Of a DNA stretch of 64,000 bases, positions 11,621 to 22,817 are shown in pieces; positions within the stretch are counted from its first letter, which is position 1; the number at the start of each line of letters is the position of its first letter. The notes below the pieces were generated by a model. It was not told the DNA's origin. It made no database searches and saw nothing but the letters and a program-made list of their open reading frames with translations. This stretch comes from Brachynemurus nebulosus (lineage: Eukaryota; Arthropoda; Insecta; Neuroptera; Myrmeleontidae). Both the position numbers and the translations under genes were made by a program. Where the stretch lies: the NCBI GenBank assembly GCA_035578155.1, contig JAPWDM010000007.1, forward strand, positions 33,020,413 through 33,084,412, read 5' to 3'.

Positions 11621-12870
11621 TAGGATTGCCAGGTCTTAAAACCGAAAAGCCGGACATTTGGGTAAAAAAACCGGACACCCGTAATTTTTTAGTCTTAGTA
11701 TAACACGACTATTTTTTTTTAAAAGTAAAACAAGGCTTTTTTATCAATTACCCTAAATTTTCTTAAATTCTAATGAAACAACAATAAAATTGAATGAATG
11801 TGTTTTCTTTATTATTGATCTTTCAGTATTCATTACAATATTAATTTCAATAATTGCATGGCAATAATATTTAGTAGTAACTACCATTGCAATTTGCAAT
11901 GAAAAACAAAACTAAACAAAACACTAACGAACTAAATAAACTTTAAATTAATTGTAACATAAAAAGTAATTGATATTTTTCATTGGCAGATATCTGCTTT
12001 AAAAGCTCATTTTCTTTTCAAATTGAGTTGTAAAACTCTTTACAAGTCAAATTTTTAAAATTAAATTGTACAACTAACATGTTGACCTATTAAAGAAAAA
12101 ATTCTTCCAACATTTGCATTATGACCAGGAATGGAAAAATAATACTGACAAATAGTAAGGAATTCTGAAGAGAAATCTGAATTACTTGATCGATTTCTTT
12201 GCTTATGTGGAAAAAAGATTTAAAATTTTGTGTAATGTAATACAGTAGAAGCCCCGTAAACTTGCGCTCCATAAACTTGCTGTCTCTCTAATCTTGACTG
12301 GATAATTTCTCTATACTCTTGACAATATTTTCTCCCACCATGATTCTTCCGTAGCCAATTAAATTCGTAATTAATGACGCGTATAACGTATATTTGGTAT
12401 CCTTCTCTACCTATCTCTTTTTTTAGATTTAAATTGCTTATGTTGCGCATTCAGTGCGCATAGGGGTAATAAATAGTGGGAATGTCAAGACTAGAGAATG
12501 GTCCTGGACATGCTTGTCAAGATTAGGGAGCTTTTACTGTAGCCAATAACATCTAGGTTTGGTCTAATAAAGCCAGTAGTTCTATTAAGATTTTTTTTAA
12601 ATGAAGTATTAATTATTAAAATATGTTATAAGTATGTATGGAGAAGATTCATTATTGTATAAAATTTGAATGCTGGGTACAAAACTTCAATTTTACCGCT
12701 GTAACTTCATTTATTACTTGTAACAAACTTGACAAATGTAAAAAAAAAAAAATGGTCAAATTTAAAAAGCCTAACAAAAGCCGGACAGGCCGGACACCGT
12801 CTAATCTGGCCGGACACGAAACCAAAAGGCCTTACTGTGTCCGGCTTTATCCAGACGCCTGGCACCACTA
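11621..12870. mobile_element. hAT-like element Q, 1250 bp, with nested MITE
   Basis: The ends are TAGGATTGCCAGG and the complementary TAGTGGTGCCAGG, followed in both arms by repeated GCCGGACA motifs. Perfect 8-bp duplications TCCACAAC flank it at 11613-11620 and 12871-12878. A TA-target MITE is nested at 12243-12539. I see no transposase reading frame, so it is a deleted, non-autonomous copy. A related end fragment is at about 31566-31680. Confidence 0.88.
12243..12539 (+). mobile_element. pogo-like TA-target MITE, family G, copy 1
   Basis: A 297-bp element with ends CAGTAGAAGCCCCG and complement CAGTAAAAGCTCCC, flanked by TA at 12241-12242 and 12540-12541. A second copy, very similar throughout, is at 21739-22031. 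Nested in element Q. The CAGT start with TA target resembles pogo/Tigger-derived MITEs (family knowledge); no coding sequence. Confidence 0.85.
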
Positions 12871-12878
12871 TCCACAAC

Positions 12879-13620
12879 CAGTGAACGTATAAGATCAATT
12901 GTTATCACCACAGTATCACATTTTTGTTGAAACAATGATTTGAAACAATTTTGAGACAAACTTTAAACGCGTATGTTTCGAAATGCCTTTTTATCTTTTT
13001 CATTTGAAAATATTACTACATTGTTGAAGTAATGAAAACATTATTCTATAGCCTGGGTAAAATACTTAGTTTCGGCGCGGATAACAGGGGGTTAGTCATG
13101 GGAGTTAAACCCCCCCTCCAAAACCCTGAATGGAGATAAATTCAAATTTTATCATGATTCATTTGATGATGATGTCATTAAGTTCACAGAAATATTTCAA
13201 AGCTTCAAAAACCGTAAATAAAATGGTAGAATGACGAAACTAGAAGCTAATTATAGGTTTTCGAAGTCGTTCTTTTCAGTTTTACCAAAATTAGGCGCGT
13301 ACGACTACTAGAAAAAAGACTTCGGTCAAATAAATCATATTTCTAAAAGAAATTTCGCCATTTTTACACCTAAATTACCTTCATTCAACTGGACATAATC
13401 GCTAATTCAAGTTTATTAAAATTTTTCAGTACCTTAAAAATCGTAAATTAAATGACAGAATCGTAAAACTGGAAGCAAATTATAAATTTTTGAAGTCGTT
13501 TAATTTTTAAAATGCTTTTTCAAAATCACTGTCGGGATATTTTTAATTAAAATTACACTTACTTGAAAAAAGGCAAGAATTTTCAAAAAAATTTTTTTTT
13601 GTATTATAAAAAAAAAAAAA
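12879..13620. other. Intergenic sequence with an internal duplicated stretch
   Basis: A block of about 90 bp near 13190-13270 (AAAACCGTAAATAAAATGG.., ..GAAGTCGTTC) recurs in diverged form near 13430-13510. No gene recognised. Confidence 0.4.
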
Positions 13621-13624
13621 CCAC

Positions 13625-14088
13625 AGATGAGACAGATCAAGCCTACATATAAAAAAGTGTAATCCGAAAGTTGCAATAAGTAGCAATTTACACCACTACT
13701 GATTTAGTCTGTTACTGACCGTTGTGATGTTTACGTCATAATAAATATAATGTTTTTTTAATCAACTCATGAACTTTAAACAGAAAAAAATATGAAGTGT
13801 GTCGTATTTAAGTGTTAAAATTCTATTGAATAAAAAATTTCTTAAAATAAAGGAATATCTTTCTTAAAATAAATTTATTTTTAATTGTTGACTGGTGGTA
13901 ACATACGGTGGCCATCATAGTATATAGTATATGTATGCGTACTGGATACATCATCATCAACATATCATACTAACACATTGGTATATTCGTGTCCATACAT
14001 CATGTGTTTTGCTCGTGTGTGTGCTGTGTTACGTCACTCACTCGTTACACCGGGCACAGTTTGGCAGACATACTAGTTTGACCCCTTG
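13625..14088 (+). repeat. Dispersed repeat M, copy 1
   Basis: About 465 bp closely similar to 35711-36185, starting AGATGAGACAGATCAAGCC and ending near CATACTAGTTT. The two copies align over their whole length with small indels. No inverted ends, no target duplication and no convincing protein were seen, so the class is unknown. Confidence 0.8.
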
Positions 14089-15628
14089 GAAAAAACATAC
14101 TGTAAGTGCCATCTATGAAAATCTTACTGACCAAGGAAAATAGTTATCTAACTACGTAACGTTTGGAGTTTGAAGCCACTGTCTACTAAAATAAATATAA
14201 CATTTAAGAAATAGCGCCATCTCTTACACAAAAACAATACTATCATGCCCAGATACATTATGTACTAACTTTTGTCGAAATTTAAAAATTGGCTTAAACA
14301 AAACTGACAAAACGTAAAATTTTTGGAAAAACGGAAAAACTTGAACAAAGGATACCGTAGGAGGTATAGATCGTCAAATACTCGAGTTATTACAATATTT
14401 AGATGAAAATATACCTACTATGAAGGTGGTCGCAAGACTGCAAACGCGTTAAGTAAATTATTAAAATATACCATTTAAAGTAACAAATATGAGTAAAATT
14501 GTTGGCAAAATACTCCAAAAAATTACCAGTTTCGGTAATTTTAACTTTTTCTTTTATGATTCCATAAAAATTTGATCGAAAATTGGCAAACTACTTTTTC
14601 CTCAGAACAATCATCCCCCGACAGTAGGCGCATAACAGTTGCGATAGATAAAATTTTCAATTTTTTTAAAAACGGAAGCAAAAAATTTTATACTCCCCAG
14701 TCCAAAATATTGTATACCCCCGATTCTGTAACGGATCATATCCAAAAAACTTCCCCAATGTCACAGCCAAGTAGCTATCTCTGCACTAGTGATCCCAGTG
14801 TAGACAAAAAAATCCCCTCTACTTCTCACCACTATGTTGTGTAGATACACACTGTTTGTAGTGGTGTTGGTTTGATGTTTGCAACTGTGTCAGTCGTCAC
14901 ACACACACACACACCTACAAAACACGCATATGCGGACAGACCAACGTGCTTGTTCAAGCAACAATGGTCTAACAATACACTACAATGCGTTGTGCATTCG
15001 GTGACCAACACCCACCAACTAAATACCTTAAGCGGTATCAACCACACTCAGACACACCGCTATCCACAATTTTTTACAAATACGCTTACGGCTTGGTCAC
15101 AGCTATAAAATTTTGTAACCTTGTGCGTGTGCATTCAGGATAAAAATTTATGTTATTGACCTTGTAAATTCTGATAAAATTACGAATATTTACACGAATG
15201 ACGTCATCCATCGTCAATATATGTAAAAATTTAACGTAAGTGGCGCGCTCTGTGACGCATCACCGAAACTAATTATTTCTTGCCTTGTAATGACGTTTTA
15301 ATTGGGAAATTAACATTTTGTGTTTTGAAAAATTTAAAAATAAAAACAAACTGAAGGGGGAATGTGATCACACGATTCCCACCTCGCCTTACTCCCCCCG
15401 CCCCGCACAGTCCGCTCCCCTTCCGTTAATGTGTATTTTGATTTGATACTTATGTATTTAAAAAGTCCAATTTCTAAATTTAGACTCGTGTGTTTGGTTT
15501 TTATGTGTAAACAGCCGATCGGAAAATAGATCAGTATTTTTAGTTTTTGAATGTTGTCGACCATTTTTGGGGTTAATAAAGAAAAAAGACGGTTTAAAAA
15601 TAGGACGGAGAAATTGTTTTTTAATTTT
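14089..15628. other. Intergenic sequence with a GC-rich patch
   Basis: No gene recognised. A (CA)n run lies near 14900-14913. A short GC-rich patch at about 15355-15425 stands out from the AT-rich surroundings; it lies beyond the 3' side of dnaJ. Frames at 14572-14844 and 15334-15651 have no family similarity. Confidence 0.4.
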
Positions 15629-16436
15629 TTTATTATATAAAATATGTACATCCAAGTTCAGTTTCAAAATATGTTAAAAAAAAATATTATTTTTTGTATA
15701 AAATTCATCGTTGTTTTAAATAAAATTTTGAATATTACATAACATTTACAAAATATCAACATTTTTCTTTACAAAATTTTCATAATCACATGATACAAAG
15801 GACACAATTGCATACGCGATATATACATAAAAAAATTATAGCTACAAGTAAAATTATTTTCCTCGTAACATTTCATCCTTAAAAATAATTTTACTAGTCT
15901 TATATTGATTTTACAAAAAAAAAAAAAATTATTTGAAAGTAATTACAACAAAAAAAAATGTCTGTTCCAACTACCTTCAAAATATTGGACCAGCCTGACA
16001 ATCAAAATGTACTGCCAAGCTCAAGCTCAAAATTAGAAATGGATCAAATGCTAATACGAAAAATTTCAGTGTCAACAAAAAAAACACTTAATCTAAATAA
16101 AGCTCTAATTCACAACCTGGTAAAATTTGTACTAGAATTACCGAAAAAAAACCGCGTTACAAACTCTTCGCCGCCAAGTTGTTGCCACTGAAATCAAGAA
16201 AAAAAACAGAAAATGATCCACTCCTAAAGAAAATAAATTAATTTAGCTAATGCCGCGATGAGAATGATATAGTAACCAAGGGCTGGACAAAATCTGCAGG
16301 AAATAAAAATGAGAAATAAATAAAAAAAAGATATTTAGATTATTTTAATTATAAATAACAAAAAAAAGTGAAATTAGTATAAAAAAAATTAATTAAGATA
16401 ATGAATGGCCAAAATAATTAATAAATTATTAAGCGT
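15629..16436 (-). other. Probable 3' UTR and downstream region of dnaJ
   Basis: The region follows the dnaJ stop codon on the minus strand and is strongly A/T biased. An ATTAAA hexamer (minus strand) lies at 16349-16344, about 90 nt after the stop. An AATAAA lies at 15634-15629, about 800 nt after it. Which one is used cannot be decided from sequence alone. Confidence 0.45.
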
Positions 16437-18086
16437 TTAATTTGGTAAAGTGTCATATAGAATATCTCGGACACTTTTCGATAATTTTTCGGGGAATTTA
16501 ATATCAAAATTGACGAGTAGATCGCCCTTTCTGGTTGGTTCTTTGGGTAATGGTAGACCGTAACCCTGCAAACGTTTCACTGTTGTCGGTTTGACTATTT
16601 CGTTTGAGAAATTTATGGTGACTTTGTCGCCGCCCATGGTCGGCACTTGAATTACGCAGCCGCACAGCGCCTGTTTCAATGTAATACTCGCGGTGTAACG
16701 TAAATCGCTGCCTTCACGTTTAAATATCGGGTGTGGTTTATCGCGGATTGTGAATATAATGTCCGCGGGTATTTTGTGCCTTGACTGATCACCCTCACGT
16801 TGAAATGTGATTCGTGTGCCCGCTTTCCAGCCGGGTTTCACTGTTATCGTTAACACTTTGTCCTCCTTCTTCGTGGTGCCGTCCGGTTGTAGTACGCGCC
16901 GTGATATTTTCATCTTCTTCACGCACCCTTTGGCGATGTCCTCCAGACTGACGTAGAGATCGTGTTCAATCGGTGGATCTTGTACTTTGTCTTTTGATCG
17001 GTTCGCGTTATTGTGGAAATTGAACGAGTGACTGCGGAACGCGTTTGTCGGCCTCTGGCCGCCCATATTTATGAATGGATCGATGTCTGTGTCCATATCG
17101 TCACCGTCGAACGCAAACATGTGTGCACCGGAATTGCCGAAAAATGTTGAAAATGGATTTGACGAGCCAAAGAATTGTGCGAAAGTTGCGCGCGGGTCAC
17201 CATGGAACGTGTATGAGAAGTTGCCACCACCTGTAAATACAATAATGTAAATAGGTATTCCCGTTCTGATGTGACAGTCCAGACTAGGGTTTCCGATCTC
17301 TGGCCAAAAAAAACCGATCGTGTGAATCGATTCGAATCGTCAAACCAAAGATCGATGCAGGAGAAAATCGGCTTATAAAATATCGATCTGACGAAAATCG
17401 ATTCAATTTTTGTATTTATAGAAAATAAAAGAAGTTTCTGATTAGGTAATCACAGATCAGTTTCAAAAAAATTTTCAATTTCCTTTGAAGATGAACTGCC
17501 GAATTTAATATAAATAAAGTGGTTTCCAGTTCAAAATCTGACTCAATTTTCCATAAATGAATCATAAAAGTGGTAAAATTATTTGACAACATAAACAGCT
17601 AAAATATATTCTACAATAATTTTGAAGAAACATCATATTTTTACCAAAAATATTCTAATTAAAATTCGAAAAGATCGATCTGAGATCCCGTAAATTTTTC
17701 ACGATCTCTGTATCGATTTGGTCTCCAAAAGAATCGATTCGAAAAATCGAGGATCGGCTCTCCAAAAAATCGATTTTCGATAAAATCGAATCGACATCGT
17801 AAACCCTAGTCCAGACCGGTCAGTTATACGAACACTAACCACCAGACGCAGCACCAGATGCACCGCCCTTCAAACCCTCTTCGCCGTACGAATCGTAGAT
17901 GTCACGTTTCTTCTTGTCGCTAAGAACCTCGTACGCCTCGGCAATTTCCTTAAACCGTTCCTCCGCACCTGGATTCTTATTTTTGTCTGGATGATATTTT
18001 AACGCTAATTTACGGTACGCTTTTTTGATGTCGTCATCTGTGGCACCTTTTGGTATTCCAAGAATTTTATAGTAATCTTTCCCCAT
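16437..18086 (-). CDS. DnaJ-1: DnaJ/Hsp40 type II co-chaperone (DNAJB1/B4/B5-like)
   Basis: Two coding exons, 18086-17840 and 17230-16437, join in frame (phase 1) to give 346 aa, close to the usual 335-350 aa of DNAJB1/B4/B5 and Drosophila DnaJ-1. Residues 1-70 form a J domain starting [15 protein letters not shown], with the HPD motif at residues 32-34 that stimulates Hsp70 ATPase. A Gly/Phe-containing linker follows (about 71-165). The substrate-binding C-terminal domains I and II span about 170-340, with [16 protein letters not shown] at the start of domain I. There is no zinc-finger Cys repeat, so it is type II and probably cytosolic or nuclear. The ATG lies directly after a 3' splice site, so an upstream non-coding exon is expected. 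The intron between the coding exons is almost entirely a MITE. A heat-shock element and TATA-like box lie upstream. The symbol is by similarity to the insect gene; DNAJB4-like is an equal description. Confidence 0.95.
17285..17808 (+). mobile_element. hAT-like MITE, family E, copy 1, in the dnaJ intron
   Basis: A 524-bp element with ends TAGGGTTTCCGAT and TAGGGTTTACGAT (complement), flanked by perfect 8-bp duplications GTCCAGAC at 17277-17284 and 17809-17816. The body is rich in ATCGATTCGA-type palindromes. It makes up most of the 609-nt intron between the two coding exons. A second copy in opposite orientation is at 42178-42680 in a fibulin intron. Confidence 0.92.
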
Positions 18087-18669
18087 CTGTTAAAATAAAA
18101 AGAAAACTTCAAATTGCTTTTCCTCTTCGCTAATTAATGAAAACGTTTCATCCTATCTCACGCGACTAACTGTTATTAAAGAGAAATTATTCGTGTGTTC
18201 AAATTTTCACGTTCATTTAAATTTCGAAAAAAAAAATCGGAATTTTAGACTGGACACAAACTCATTGTGTAACGCGAGTTATGATGACATATTTTCAGAA
18301 AAAAAAGAATCACGCATTCTTACGTCAAACTTTTTGCCAATACTATTTTTAATCGAGACTCATGCAATTCGTAATGAGTCCTAAAAAAAGACGCAACGAT
18401 TTACCCACATATTCAATTTTGTAATACAATATGTTCAACAATTCGCTAAAAATTTCTATATTTGGTCACGTTTTAAAATTCAAAATGTACATTTCAAGGA
18501 TAAACTGCACCAAATGTGTTTAGAAAAACGATTTTTTTAAACCAATAAACACTTGCACTATTTATTCAATTAATTTCGTAATCGTACTGATTACGCTGGC
18601 AAAAAAATCACCCACGTTTAAAAAAATGCAAAAATTTTTGCGAACACGGTTCAAAACACATAGACATAC
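18087..18669 (-). other. Inferred 5'-UTR intron of dnaJ
   Basis: A 3' splice site (TTTTAACAG) abuts the start codon at 18086. A good 5' splice site (GAG|GTATGT on the minus strand) is at 18670/18669. The intervening sequence has no open frame of note. The intron is inferred, not proven. Confidence 0.6.
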
Positions 18670-18898
18670 CTCGTCCTACACAAGTTCCCAAAAATATAAC
18701 AGAAGAAATTTGAATAAAATAACAAAAAAACAAAAAACAAAAACTAAACACTAAAAACTGTCTTTCACTTGCAATTTTCTTTAATTGTTCGCCAATGTTG
18801 CAAAACTCCCTTTGTTTCCACAACTATCACACAAATTACTCTGTTCCAACTAAAAACACACTACTTAACAGTTCGCGTTAAATAACTGTCTTTCAAAT
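18670..18898 (-). other. Inferred non-coding first exon of dnaJ
   Basis: It lies between the TATA-like box and the 5' splice site at 18670. The transcription start is placed about 30 nt downstream of the TATA-like box, near 18898, by distance only. Confidence 0.5.
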
Positions 18899-18923
18899 AG
18901 AGGGCCTCAGCAGAGGTCACCAC

Positions 18924-18934
18924 AATATATAAAG
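18924..18934 (-). promoter_or_regulatory. TATA-like box for dnaJ
   Basis: The minus strand reads CTTTATATATT. It sits about 10-20 bp downstream of the heat-shock element and upstream of the inferred first exon, the spacing expected of a heat-shock promoter. Confidence 0.6.
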
Positions 18935-18944
18935 AATCATTATT

Positions 18945-18962
18945 TTCTAGAAAATTCTCGAA
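18945..18962 (-). promoter_or_regulatory. Heat-shock element (four alternating GAA/TTC units)
   Basis: The sequence TTCTAGAAAATTCTCGAA contains four perfect alternating units TTC-nn-GAA-nn-TTC-nn-GAA, which read the same on either strand. This is the binding pattern of trimeric heat-shock factor. It lies directly upstream of a TATA-like box and a DnaJ/Hsp40 gene, so heat-inducible transcription is very likely (inference). Confidence 0.88.
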
Positions 18963-19410
18963 AACGTGAGCGCATGCGCGATCAAACTGTACGTCACATT
19001 TTTAAAATCAATAAAATTTATATACGCACAGACAAGTTTGAAAATACAGAATGAAATATATCTATCTCTTTTTAAACATCATACGGGCTGATTAATTTAA
19101 ACAAGGACAGTCGAAGATGTATACTTGTTCGGATCAGTAAGTTTGCCAACATTCACTTGCTTTTGATTAATGATTGTAGCCATTTCCAATGATCTCAGTT
19201 CAATACACGAATGTTACGATACACCTACAGTAGATTCCGGTTATAATGACGACAGGTGGCGACACATTTCGTCATTTTCACCGGAAAAATGAAAAATTCA
19301 CACCTAAATTACCCTAATTCAATCCATCACTATAATTCAAACTCTTCCCATAAAGCTTGATTTGATAAAACACAAATTTTTTAACGTAAATGATGTCATT
19401 AAGTTTAATA
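18963..19410. other. Intergenic, upstream of dnaJ
   Basis: No gene seen. An unpaired pogo-like end (TACAGTAGATTCCGG) occurs near 19227. Confidence 0.4.
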
Positions 19411-19744
19411 ATACCCCTGTCGCAGCATTCATATAGCATATAGCATAACATAGCGAATTTCCGTTTATAAAAAATGGTTTTTCTTACAAACTTGTTGACA
19501 TAGAAAAATAGTTGAAAGACCTTTTTTATGTAATTTTTTCTCCTCTTTTAAATGGTGTAAAAAAATTTTGCAAAAATTTTTGAGTAAGTGGAAATTTTGG
19601 CAAAAAACTAATTTTTTACAAGAACAAAAATCATGTTCCTGGCATCCGACGTGTCTGGCTGACGAACTCATCCAAGGGTTTGGGACTTCCAATGTTTTTA
19701 CCAAATTTCGTAACAACTGGATACTTCGTTCGAGAGTTATCGCG

Positions 19745-19817
<73 letters not shown>

Positions 19818-19952
19818 TTCGTCCTTTTGTGGGGTGACTCATAGCACCCTGTAGACACTAAAACCGCACGAATTTTTTCGGAATTAACAGTCGCGTCACC
19901 CCTCAAAAGGATAAGAGTTATTTCCCTTACACCCTATATATATATATATTTA

Positions 19953-20013
<61 letters not shown>
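19411..20013 (+). repeat. Repeat A, copy 3, with disrupted TA tract
   Basis: 19411-19748 matches the body half of repeat A (same block CGTTCGAGAGTTATCGCGCG). It runs into a (TA)n tract at about 19749-19814 and, after a 120-bp insert, a second tract at about 19935-20013. The other half of repeat A is not recognised beyond it. Confidence 0.7.
19815..19934. mobile_element. Short inverted-repeat insert inside a (TA)n tract
   Basis: About 120 bp lie between two TA tracts. They contain inverted segments CCTTTTGTGGGGTGAC and CCTTTTGAGGGGTGAC (complement). One arm extends further than the other, so one end may be truncated. It is the second case in this window of an insert inside a TA microsatellite of repeat A. 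Confidence 0.6.
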
Positions 20014-20016
<3 letters not shown>

Positions 20017-20254
20017 ATAGAGCACAAAATATTGCTGCAATATTGTAGCAATATTATTTTGAAAGTTTGAAATATTGCAGGCAATATTCCTATAATCGCC
20101 CTCTTATATTGCTAGCAAGATTGAATATAGAAGAATATAGAATAATATAGATTATAGAATATAGAATAATTGAAGATTGAATAATACTTTTTTAAAAAAA
20201 ATTATATAATATAATGGAAGGTTTATTCGAATTTCGGACAGGATAGAAACAAGT
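20014..20254. repeat. AATATAGA-type simple repeats
   Basis: Short reiterations of GCAATATT (20030-20095) and GAATATAGA (20117-20175) occur here. No gene. Confidence 0.5.
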
Positions 20255-20662
20255 AGGAGCTTTTTTTTGGAAATTTGAAAAAATGGCGGTGGTTTTAATA
20301 AAAATTACAAAATTTTTTAGTTTTCCATGTGAAAAAATAGGAAGATTTAAAAAAAAAGCTCCCACAGGAACATAGCGGTTTACCTAGAGATTGATAATCC
20401 ATTTGATTTTTTTTTTTCCAGATAAAAACTGCGGCCGCAATCGTGGACCGAATTTTGGCCTTTTTTAAAGACACTTTTTTCAAAAAATTATAATAATTAT
20501 AAAAAATAAATAAAAATAAATAAAAAAAAATATTTTTTTATTGTTAAATAGTGGTATTAATCGTTAAAAAAAATTTATCCCCATTCCCCCATCCTATCCA
20601 TCCGAAAAAAAATTGTGAAAATTGACTATTTTTCGATCAATCACATTGTGATCGTACCTTAA
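20255..20662 (+). mobile_element. Truncated TTAA-target foldback element N, copy 1
   Basis: It matches the right-hand part of the element at 52608-53287, including a GCGGCCGCAATCGTGG block. It ends with TACCTTAA at 20655-20662. The left part is missing. Confidence 0.75.
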
Positions 20663-21287
20663 TATATAAAATATCAAAAGTGTTCGAGTATAGGGGATTT
20701 TACCCTATAGAAGAACATTCAAAGATTCTGCGGATTTCCGTAACTGTGTAATGTGCCTGTCACTAAAAAAAAAAAAAATACACATGAATGCTTTTTAAAA
20801 ATTTGAAAAAAAATATATGTTGTAGAAGTATATTCAAAGATTTTACGAAAAAATTTTTGTTATTGCCAGAGACCACAAAGGCTTTAAAAAAAAATAAAAT
20901 AAAAATATTTTTTTTCCGTGTTCGAATCTTTCTAAATCCTCCAAAATATTTCCTCAAATGTATCTGAAGTGATCTCTATTACATACATTTTTTTTTTAGC
21001 AAAATCGATCAAACCGTTCAAAAACTACGTAAACGGTTTATAATTAAGGGTTGAAACCCCATAGTATTCTAGCAAAAATAAATAGGAGATTAGACGCGCA
21101 ACGCAGGGGTAGATTTTTTCCTTCTTATACACCCTAAAAATCAGTTTTACGTCATTATTATGGAGATTACACCATATTGATCGAACGTATTATATATGGT
21201 GATTAGACAAGGTGATCCAACTCAATGTATTCAAAAAAGTGTCTAAATAAAAGAGGACATTCGTTTGACTTAGATACCAAAGCGGTA
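20663..21287. other. Intergenic AT-rich sequence
   Basis: Poly-A and poly-T rich. No gene or clear repeat boundary seen. Confidence 0.4.
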
Positions 21288-21692
21288 CAGTACTTATTCT
21301 CAAATGGAACACTCTCAAATGGAAACGCGAGCTTGTATATTATCTTTATTAGCTTTTGAATAGAATCTTCTGGAATCTTTTTCAATGTTCAACTCAGTTA
21401 TAAAGTGGGTTTTTCGATCGTTTTTAAAATAAACTTAACAAATTTTATTTTGCGTCGCGTCATTTATATTGTATATTATATAATGCGCTGACGTCACTAT
21501 GTAAAGTCGGAGTCAGTACCATTGGATATCCGCCGTATAAAGTAATTTAAACTATAAGAGTTTATTTCATACATATGTAATTTCTATATGTATTTCCTTA
21601 TTATTAAATATCATCAACCGACATTGGTGATTCTCAATTGGAAACACTCACTTTCCCAGTCCCGACGTGTTTCCATTTGAGAATAAGTACTG
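21288..21692. mobile_element. TA-target inverted-repeat MITE, family Y
   Basis: A 405-bp element with ends CAGTACTTATTCTCAAATGG and its complement, flanked by TA at 21286-21287 and 21693-21694. Part of the end motif (CTCAAATGGAAAC) repeats near the left end. Non-coding. The CAGT ends suggest pogo/Tc1-type mobilisation. Confidence 0.85.
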
Positions 21693-21738
21693 TAGTTACA
21701 TTCTGTTTTATCCGTTTTATGTTACTATATTCGCTATA

Positions 21739-22031
21739 CAGTAGAAGCCCCGTCAACTTGCGCTCCATAAACTTGCTGTCTCTCTAATCTTGACTGGATC
21801 ATTTCTCTACTCTTAACAATATTTTCTCCCACCATGATTCTTCCGTAACCAATTAAATTCGTAATTAATGACGTGTATAGCGTATATTTGGTATCTTTCT
21901 CTATCTATCTCTTTTTAGATTTAAATTGCGTATGTTGCGCATTCAGTGCGCATAGGGATAATAAATCGTGGGAATGTCAAGACTAGAGAATGGTCCCGGG
22001 CATGCTTGTCAAGATTAGGGAGCTTTTACTG
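21739..22031 (+). mobile_element. pogo-like TA-target MITE, family G, copy 2
   Basis: A 293-bp copy of the element at 12243-12539 with the same ends and TA flanks (21737-21738, 22032-22033). It lies 46 bp beyond another TA-target element. A short open frame at its right end is not a gene. Confidence 0.87.
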
Positions 22032-22809
22032 TATTCACATCTGTATTCGTGGATTATTAACGCCACGAGTGGTAAAAAAAGAAAGCCTTATATGTACCAT
22101 TTTCGTGACCAATTTTGTCAATTCCTCTCATATAAGTAAGATCGACAAGATTATAATCGACATGCCAGTACCTACAAAATGAAATCCACTGTATTAGACA
22201 GAGATAGTTAGTGAAAAATACGATGACAACATTAACGGCACAGATTCAAATAGTTCGTACATGTTCGTACGGATTCGTTCAAATTTTTCACGGGTATCTG
22301 TTAATGGTCGATGTAGTACGATTTTTACAATACGAGTTACGTACACGTGACTACAAATTGAATTGATTATTTCTGGCAGACCTAGATCAAATCGCCTTGG
22401 AACAATTTCACGGAACGTGTTTGAAAACGTGACGGAAAATAAACGTGTACACCCGTTTCAACTAATTTAATCTGTACATATCAGTTAGAGAAAATATTTA
22501 ATTATAAAAGATAATACATAATATTGAACTTTTTCAATAATATATGTATAAAAACATTTTTAGTAGGTATATATATTTATTTTCAAAAAAAAAAAAAAAA
22601 AAAAAAAAATCACCAAATTTTTGTCGAGCCAAGCCAAAGTGGTAATAAACATTACAAAACAGACAATTTTCACGTTCCTATAGAGTTGTAGAGATCAAAA
22701 TTTGAGTAATTAGTTGAACCGTTGAACGTGGCAATAAAGTCATCGGGAAATACAGTCTAATTTTTTTTTAATGAGGAGAAAAACTTAGCCAGAGTAATTA
22801 TTAGGCCTC
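22032..22809. other. Intergenic AT-rich sequence with a long poly-A
   Basis: Poly-A of more than 20 at about 22587-22609. No gene recognised. Confidence 0.4.
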
Positions 22810-22817
22810 GTGGCTAA

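Noticed and set aside
15355..15425. GC-rich patch considered as a promoter of another gene
   Set aside because: No start codon with a sensible downstream reading frame or splice signals was found on either strand.
15958..16191. Plus-strand 77-codon frame beginning MSVPTTFKILDQ
   Set aside because: Lies in the probable 3' UTR of dnaJ on the other strand; A-rich composition and no recognisable domain.
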